Origin: Quercus robur | Taxonomy: Eukaryota; Streptophyta; Magnoliopsida; Fagales; Fagaceae | DNA: 64,000 nt | NCBI RefSeq assembly: GCF_932294415.1 | Contig: NC_065542.1 | Coordinates: 43,861,942 to 43,925,941 of the forward strand | Reading direction: 5' to 3' | Shown: positions 57,032-64,000 of the stretch, one piece after another | Layout of the letters: every line of letters starts with the position of its first letter | How positions within the stretch are numbered: the first letter of the stretch is position 1 | Made by a program: the position numbers and the translations under genes | Notes under the pieces: generated by a model | What the model saw: only the letters and a program-made list of their open reading frames with translations | Database searches by the model: none | What the model was told of the DNA's origin: nothing

Positions 57032-58588
57032 ATAGCCCCTCAAAATCCTGCTGTCCGACCCCTTGGTCGGAGAGGAGGGTTTTGGTGATTTCAGGCCTAT
57101 ATCACGGCTTGCCCAGCTTTGTCCTTCATCAATGTCGATGTCTCTTCATCTGCTTGGGAAATGCCCCTAGTTATGAGACATTCCTTTAGTTTTACTCACG
57201 TCGCGCTTATGCCGTTTCAGTGCACGAGGCACGTCTTTAATAAGTTCCCTTTACGAGGCAGCGCAAATCCAACGGTTGTAGACGGCGTTGGGAATCGAGT
57301 GGAAATTATCTCGTTTGTAGCTTTCCTTGGAAATCTGTACAGATTAAATGCCACCCGACTTGCCTTCCATATAAGAAGCAAGGTATGAGGTCATTTCCTT
57401 TATGTACAGACCCCTCAATCTTTTCAAACCCCTAAACCTCCAGCTGTGCTCAAAGTCCTCACTGCCAGTGCGATTAAGCCTTAAGGAGTGATATGGTTGA
57501 AGCGGAGATGGGGGTGAAGGGACTACACCCTCTCCAGAAGCACTGGGTTTCTCCGAGACTCAAGATGTCCCGGTCAGGGCAAGGGTGGTAGAGACTTAAG
57601 CCACTTCTCCCCCTTGACAAGGCGGGAAAGAAGCCTCTTCTTCCTTCAGCCAAAATCCGAAGCAGGTGTTGGTCGCATCAGATTTTTGGTGCAACAGCAT
57701 TGGGGTTTCTCATCGTCGGTACCATCCGCTCTCTCTCAAGCGCTGTTAATATGGCACTTGCCTGATGGGAGTCAGAGCTGGTACGGGGACTAGGCATCCC
57801 CGCTTCCTCCTCTCCTCCTTCGCTGGTGCCCCCTTTTGCCTCCGCTTCTTCTTCTCTTCCATCATTGGGGACATCCTAGTGCTTCCGCTTCTTCTTCTGC
57901 TTCTTCTCCCCTACCATCAATGGGGCCATCCTGACATGCTTAGTCGCTTCTAGGGCAGAATTTTTGAAGAATTTATTGTTCCCTTGTATCTTTTTCCTTT
58001 TTGCTTTTCTTTTTGCTTTTGTAGTTAGCTTCTGGTATAGGCTTGCTTAAGCCCCTCATTGTATGCTGTACTATTTCTTTGTCTTAATAAAATATAACTT
58101 TATTTTATTCTACGTATTCTTTCTTTTCTGCAATAGTTATTTTGTGAATGGATGTGCTGGGTTTTTTTTTTTTTTTTTTTTTTGAACGATATTTAAGGCC
58201 GAAACCCTTGTTAACAAAAAGCTATTATTTTGAACTTATTGAGATTAACAGACACAATAATGCCAACCTGAAGAAGGTTATACATATAGGACTAACTAAG
58301 ATAACAGTTGAATGCTCTGTATTGCGTGTGAGGTGATCATCCGAGGATGGGTAACCCAAAATGAACTATTCGAGAGGGTCGCCGGGTACTAGGGTGCTTT
58401 GCCACGTTCCTGACAACATTCATAGCCTTAACCATTTTTGGCATCCGGTCCGAGGACCGAGGTGTGACTGTACCGTGCCTAAACACTCGTTTGCATTAGT
58501 CTCCTTAGAGCTGGGGATCCGAGGACAGGGAGGGATTTCCATTCTGTCTAGGACTTAATCCATTTTCTAATGACTAATCTCCCCATAG

Positions 58589-59430
58589 GTCTAAGTCCGA
58601 GGACCATGCAATACCTTGGTTCAATCCAAAACTTAGATTTTCTTTAAGTAGTTGGTTTCCTCATAAGTTTGAGTCCGAGGACCATGCAATACCTTGGTTT
58701 TGTCCAAAACTTATATTTTCTTTAAGTAGTTGGTTTCCCCCATAGATTTGAGTCCGAGGACCATGCAATACCTTGGTTCTATCCAAAACTTATAGTTTCT
58801 TTAAGTAGTTGGTTTCCCCATAGGTTTGAATCCGAGGACCATGCAATACCTTGGTTCTGTCCAAAACTTATAGTTTCTTTAAGTAGTTGGTTTCCCCATA
58901 GGTTTAAGTCCGAGGACCATGCAATACCTTGATTGTGTCCAAAACTTATAGTTTCTTTAAGTAGTTGGTTTCCCCATAGGTTTGAGTCCGAGGACCATGC
59001 AATACCTTGGTTCTGTCCAAAACTTATAGTTTCTTTAAGTAGTTGGTTTCCCCATAGGTTTGAGTCCGAGGACCATACAATACTTTGGTTCTGTCCAAAA
59101 CTTATATTTTCTTTAAGTAGTTGGTTCCCCCATAGGTTTGAGTCCGAGGACCATACAATACCTTGGTTCTGTCCAAAACTTATATTTTCTTTAAGTAGTT
59201 GGTTTCCCCATAGATTTGAGTCCGAGGACCATGCAATACCTTGGTTCTGTCCAAAACTTATAGTTTCTTTAAGTAGTTAGTTTCCCCATAGGTTTAAGTC
59301 CGAGGACCATGCAATACCTTGGTTCTGTCCAAAACTTATATTTTCTTTAAGTAGTTGGTTTCCCCATAGGTTTGAGTCCGAGGACCATGCAATACCTTGG
59401 TTTTGTCCAAAACTTATAGTTTCTTTAAGT
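58589..59430 (+). repeat. 78-bp tandem array, 11 copies, in element 2
   Basis: Copies start at 58589, 58667, 58746 and then every 78 bp to 59370. They match the array of element 1 but mostly have CTTATAGTTTC or CTTATATTTTC where element 1 has CTTGGATTTTC, so the arrays have homogenised separately. Confidence 0.95.
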
Positions 59431-59633
59431 TTCGAGGATTAGCCCCTCGGCCAAGGTGTGGGGTGTTGACCTTACGTTAGAAGCCTCTAGAACTGTCCAC
59501 GCCACTGGCGCTTCAAAGCGTAGCCCCTAGTGGAACGGGCAACAACAGCGGGCTGCTGGAAGTGATGGAGGGGCTTTCGCAAGCCCTTGTTTGACAGGAG
59601 CTCGATCCACCGCCTGTGCCAACGCACAAGCCT

Positions 59634-59651
59634 TTCCCACAAACGGCGCCA
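59634..59651 (-). promoter_or_regulatory. Primer-binding site of element 2
   Basis: TGGCGCCGTTTGTGGGAA on the minus strand, 2 nt inside the 5' LTR. It differs from that of element 1 by one base. Confidence 0.65.
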
Positions 59652-59653
59652 AT

Positions 59654-60316
59654 TGTAAGGACTCAATTCGTAACGACCCCAAACTGGTATTGGGTTCGTA
59701 CGTTAAAGGCCCAAATAATAAAATTTGTAGAGCGTGGGCTAAAAAGTTAGGCCTTGGTCAATGGACAGTGGTTAGTCATGGTTTTCATGGTTAACAAGAC
59801 TCTTTTCCAACACGACCTGAGTGGCTCCGGTCCTTAGACCTCGTCCGAGGAGTTTCATATTCTAATTATTCTCCCCTTTTGTCGGGCTCAATGGTCTGGG
59901 AGATGATCTGTCCCCTCCTTTTTCTTGGCTGTTTCCCCCTCTTTTATACTAGTCTTTCCCTTCTCTTATACGTCCACGTGTAGGTTTCGCTTTTTAGGTC
60001 TGATACCTGTCTTTTCAGCCCATACCCAAAGTGGTTGGGGGTGGTTGTAAAAGCTGAAGAGCATGGTGAAGAGTATGGACCTGTCAGGCATAGAGTACTT
60101 AATTACAGTAGTGGAAGCCTTTTACGTGGGCCGCTCTTACACTGTGCTCGTCCTTTCTTTTAGGAGTACTCTGGGATGCCGGGGACAAAATCGTCCTCGG
60201 CTATATCCCTAGGCCATTTAGGCTTTCATTGTATGTTCTCGGCAATGCCTCTCCTCGGCTTTAGCCTTGGGCCCTCATGTAAAGTGGGCCGAGGTCATAA
60301 ATTCTCTGACCCCACA
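59654..60316 (-). repeat. 5' LTR of element 2
   Basis: Partner of 56377-57031; includes TATA box on the minus strand. Confidence 0.9.
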
Positions 60317-61031
60317 ATTATTATTATAAATTTAGTGTTTCTAAAATAGCATGTTTTTTGTATTCTCTTTTTCTATTAATGCATTGTAACTTTTTATGGG
60401 AATACTTTATAAGAAAATTGTTTTTTCTTTTTTTCTTTTCTTTTTTTCTTTTTTTTTTTAAATTGAGTGTTTCTAAATTGATATTTGTTTTGTATTTCAT
60501 TTTTCCATTGATGCATTGTAACATTTCATGGGAAGACTTTATAAGAACAATTTTTATTTATTGAATAAAATATTATACGTTTAATTTTAAAAAAAAAATG
60601 AGACAAAATATAAATAATTATGATATGGAGGATGTTGCTAAATTTAAATGTTGAATAAAATAAGATGAGAATAAAATAATAAAAATGAAATGTATAGCAA
60701 TAAACACCATATTATTTTAGTTATGCTACGTAATAAAATAATATTATATTTTTATATACTATCTTTATAATGCAATAATATAACATTTAACAACCAATGT
60801 GAATAAAAAAGATAACAACATAAAATATAAAACTAAATCGTATCAAGCTGGATTACCTGTCAATTCCAATTTTAGCAAACTAACTGACTTCTAGTAGTCT
60901 AAAACTGATTTCTACGATGCATTTGGTGAAGCTTTCAATATTGCATCAGTATGTTTTGATGGTCAACCTGTTACACTAAAATTAAAAATATATATAAAAA
61001 TATATATATAAATACCAAAAATTGAAGGAAA

Positions 61032-61095
<64 letters not shown>

Positions 61096-61545
61096 TTTTG
61101 TGTGTGGAAAAATAGAAATTATGCATGGAATAAGAGGGAGATTGACAATTTTATAGTATGAGGATAAGAATAAGAAGAGTCAAAAATAAAGGAAGATAAA
61201 AAGATAGAATAATATTAATATTGAGAGTAGTTGGGATATGAAAAGTTGAAATGGAATGAGAAAGGTTGAAGAAAGTTAAGGTAGACAGTAGTGGGGATAT
61301 GAAAAGTTAAAATGGAATTGAAAATTTAATAATAAATAAGAATAATTAAAAATAAGATAAATTAAATATGATATTTTGATTGTAATATAATTGTAATATA
61401 ATAGAGTTTTTAATTCACTTTAAATGTTAAAAAATTGTATAAAAAAATTGAAAAAAAATTGATAGTGACATAACTGCTGGCATGGCTTAATGGAAGCGTA
61501 GCAACATTAAATGCTACGCTTCAGCTTTTAGTAATATATTGATTG
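60317..61545. other. AT-rich DNA with tandem and simple repeats
   Basis: A two-copy repeat of about 90 bp with a 132-bp period starts GTGTTTCTAAA at 60335 and 60467. A TA repeat (61032-61058) runs directly into a GA repeat (61059-61091). An 11-bp perfect hairpin lies at 61493-61522. No gene. Confidence 0.6.
61493..61522. repeat. Perfect 11-bp stem-loop
   Basis: GAAGCGTAGCA (61493-61503) and TGCTACGCTTC (61512-61522) pair with an 8-nt loop, 24 bp before duplicated copy B. Confidence 0.8.
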
Positions 61546-61820
61546 ATTACAAAAACAATCCAAAGTCTCTTATTAGAAATCTCAATCAGATGGACTGAGA
61601 AATCTTCCTTCAAGAGTCCATTAGTCTATGCGATTTCAACGATTTGTTCTATGATCCATTTGGTCCATGTCGCATAATAAGAATATAAGATACTCTCTTT
61701 TTTTTAAGAGTGAGGCTGAAGAAAGATTGTTCTTTCTCTTATGGATAATCTCTTTTTCCATCCCCCTAAAAAAAGAAAAAAGGGAAAGGAAGATTGATCT
61801 CTTCATAGGGGTAACATTAT

Positions 61821-61862
<42 letters not shown>

Positions 61863-63537
61863 GTAATAGAATTTGCAACTTCGAAATTTTATTCACAATT
61901 CAGCACTGACGAAATTTTGTCACTTGGGAAAGAATTTAGGATGTTTATTACAAAGCTGTGGCTTAGAAGTGCAGAAGAGTTCATTTAAAAATAGGACAAA
62001 GACATTTTGTTTAGACTCTACACTTTTTTGTTACTATTTATAAGTCATTCTTGCCAACGAAGTTGCAAATAATTTGTGATCGGAAAAATAAAATGACAAT
62101 TGGAAATAAAATAAATTGAAAACTTAAGAAAGAAAGTATGCATCCATTTCAAAGAAGAGAACTACAATGGGCAAATTTTGAAGACTGTCAAAAAATCCTG
62201 TGTTTTTTTTTCTTTGCCTACTTTAAAACATAAAGAAGAAATAAAGAAAAATTCCATGAATAAATTAAAGTACTTCAAAATTTATGAAAGAATTTACCTG
62301 GTGCTATAAAAGATACAGGTTGGTGTTTAACAATCTGCCATGATAACAAACTTGCATAACTTTAAGAATTCTTTTATTCACATATTATTCCAATATCTTC
62401 AATCAAACATTGTGCACAGTATATGCCTCAAATGGCCTCTGAAACAATTTTAAAAAAAAAACTTGGAACAGTTTATTGCTTGTTGTGGGCAAGTAATCTA
62501 TTACTTATTTAAAAGGGAAAAAGAAGAGTCATCTGAAACCATGAGGCAAACCATCATCAAAGTTCAGAGAATAGCTGTGAAGATCATAGCTGTACTGTGC
62601 ACTGCTCCTTTGCTGATTCAAAGCTTGCTTCCACTGTGACTTGAACTTCCAAACCAACTGCCTCAACACATATGATCCATGGCAACAATCCAATGGTGCT
62701 CTTCTTTTGCCACTCAAAAGTGTGAATCCAGACCCAGCACTTGCAATTCTCTTCCTCAACTTCCAGAACTGCATTCTCCTGAAGCTACACATGGTTGATA
62801 TTTTCATTTTAGCTCCAAATTCCCACTAATTTCAATGAGGGCTTGTATTGCTAGAACTAGAGGTAGTGAAGCACCAAGAGTCTTATACTCCAGAGAAAAC
62901 ATAAAGATTACACTTCCAACTTGTAACTGTCAACTTTTATTAGCAAGCATTGCATCATACATGTCACCATTCCATTAGAGAAAGGACCCTTTATCATCAT
63001 CTATCCATCCAACTTAGCTTTTCCCCAGTCAGAAACGGCCCCAGCTTAGAGAGAGAGTGTTGAAGACTTGGCTTTAGTGATGTAGCATCAGTAGTGGTGA
63101 TTGAGCACTTTTTTGAATAGATAGCCTTAAAAAAAGTTGGCACTGTTTGTTTTTTGTGATCTTTTCTTCTATTTTACTCAAAGATATGGTAAACTTTCCC
63201 CAGAAGAGTCACCAAAGAAAAAGCACTAAAGCAGTAGGATGAGGTCTTCCTTACGTAAATCATCACACCGTCCATATCTAAATTACCTATGAAATAGCCT
63301 GCTTAAACACATCAGTTTTTTCTAACTTTATGGCTTTTTGCATGGAAAGTTTGGTCATGCTTTTTTTATAAAGAAGGCCCACAAAATATGCAAAGTAAAA
63401 GGAAAAACGTTGGAAGAGAGTGATAACTGATGCATTAAAATGAATAAAAAAAAAATTAATAAGAAATATATACAGATCTTATCTAAGGATAGTAGATACA
63501 GAACAAGAAATGTTAGGCATAAAATAGAATTGATTTT
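61546..63537 (+). repeat. Duplicated segment, copy B
   Basis: Near-identical to 48747-50799, same orientation, about 12.8 kb apart. It has a longer CT microsatellite (about 61824-61859) and lacks about 90 bp present in copy A. Confidence 0.93.
62529..62807 (-). CDS. Conserved small basic plant protein, copy B
   Basis: Intact 92-aa single-exon frame, the same as copy A at 49810 except Lys for Arg at residue 2 and Val for Met at residue 47. The same features are seen: basic FWKLRKR, WKFKSQWKQAL and YSYDLHSYSLNFDDG near the end. Upstream and downstream sequence is also duplicated, so both copies may be expressed in the same way. Function unknown. Confidence 0.8.
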   Translation of the reverse strand: MKISTMCSFRRMQFWKLRKRIASAGSGFTLLSGKRRAPLDCCHGSYVLRQLVWKFKSQWKQALNQQRSSAQYSYDLHSYSLNFDDGLPHGFR

Positions 63538-64000
63538 TCACACATACATGCACAACAGACAAACATGACCTTCCTCTAAATAGTAATTCAACACAAAATC
63601 CTTTCTACCTACCAAACACACAGAGGCAAATCACTACTGCACATGGAATGAATATGAGGGAAGTAACAAAATTAGAATCACTGAAACATATATTAAATTT
63701 AGCATACAGAATTCAAACCACTTAAGCAAATATTTATCAAAACGATTTCAACATGAGATTGAAATAAAACACAAATAAAAAGTTTAGTAAGCTATTCATA
63801 TTCATGATATTTAAACAAGTTCAAGTTAGACATACCAGAAACACATCCCTTCCTACGCATTGCATTTAGATTGCATGGGGTAGCTTTATTATGCAATTTT
63901 AAAAATTTTTTTTTTTTTTCCCTTTTGTTGATCTGTATCCTCCAAAGGAAAGTCACCTCATCTCCATATGGACATTTTGAGCACTGCAAATAATTTGCAT
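63538..64000. other. End of window; possible exon on minus strand not resolved
   Basis: Near 63985 the minus strand has an acceptor-like ATTATTTGCAG followed by a short open stretch (CSKCPYGDEVTFLWR). With no neighbouring exons in the window this cannot be called a gene. Confidence 0.25.

Larger units (their letters stand above)
56377..60316 (-). mobile_element. Non-autonomous LTR retrotransposon (LARD-like), element 2
   Basis: LTRs 56377-57031 (655 bp) and 59654-60316 (663 bp) enclose 2622 bp without gag or pol. ATTAT flanks both sides (56372-56376, 60317-60321), a perfect 5-bp duplication, though inside an ATT repeat. Primer-binding-like TGGCGCCGTTTGTGGGAA is at 59651-59634 on the minus strand, and the TTTTGAGGGGC purine tract is next to the 3' LTR. 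It has the same interior layout as element 1, including the 78-bp array, but a different LTR subtype in the middle (ACACGACCTGAGTGGCT block). Confidence 0.92.

Noticed and set aside
58933..59280. 115-aa repeat frame in the second array
   Set aside because: Same satellite artefact as in element 1; no gene-like context.
63792..63989. 65-aa minus-strand frame at the window end
   Set aside because: An acceptor-like site is present, but no neighbouring exon or known motif; cannot be judged without sequence beyond 64000.

Overview
This window is nuclear DNA of a dicot plant, probably a woody one. The evidence is split genes with GT-AG introns, very AT-rich intergenic DNA, and plant-type LINEs, SINEs, solo LTRs and non-autonomous LTR elements. 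A Fagaceae-like genome is my guess from the look of the repeats and cannot be proved here. No bacterial, organellar or CRISPR-like features are present.

Five host protein-coding genes can be supported, all on the minus strand. (1) 8295-14005 is a complete 12-exon secondary-wall cellulose synthase subunit of the CESA4/IRX5 type (1045 aa), with two MYB46-type elements upstream. (2) 19742-25109 is a complete 7-exon MYB-CC transcription factor of the PHR1/PHL1 phosphate-starvation type (480 aa), probably with a distant 5' UTR exon near 30.85 kb. Its introns hold LINE remnants and a decayed copy of its last exon. (3) 44661-46932 is a complete 3-exon class-IIIB HAD acid phosphatase / VSP-like protein (265 aa) with a signal peptide. 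(4, 5) 49810-50088 and 62529-62807 are two nearly identical copies of a 92-aa basic protein of unknown function, lying in a duplicated segment of about 2 kb.

Layout: 1-4247, decayed LINE on the plus strand; 4.2-8.1 kb, noncoding DNA with repeat fragments; 8.3-14.4 kb, CESA4 and promoter; 14.4-19.7 kb, AT-rich DNA with one solo LTR; 19.7-31 kb, PHR1-like gene; 31-44.6 kb, a dense layer of small elements (SINEs with perfect target-site duplications, solo LTRs, two TIR-type elements with a SINE nested in one, an eIF(iso)4E exon fragment, foldbacks); 44.6-47 kb, acid phosphatase; 48.7-63.5 kb, the two duplicated copies flanking a pair of related LTR elements (51257-55357 and 56377-60316). These have no gag-pol and each carries a 78-bp tandem array (13 and 11 copies).

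The host genes do not form one pathway. The strongest biology is the CESA4 promoter logic, the PHR1 exon duplication, the satellite-carrying LTR family, and a recurring type of tiny retroposon insertion: a tail-only insert of 20-31 nt between 14-17 bp perfect target-site duplications. I see no convincing wholly new system. The tail-only insertions and the array-bearing LTR family are the least standard observations.
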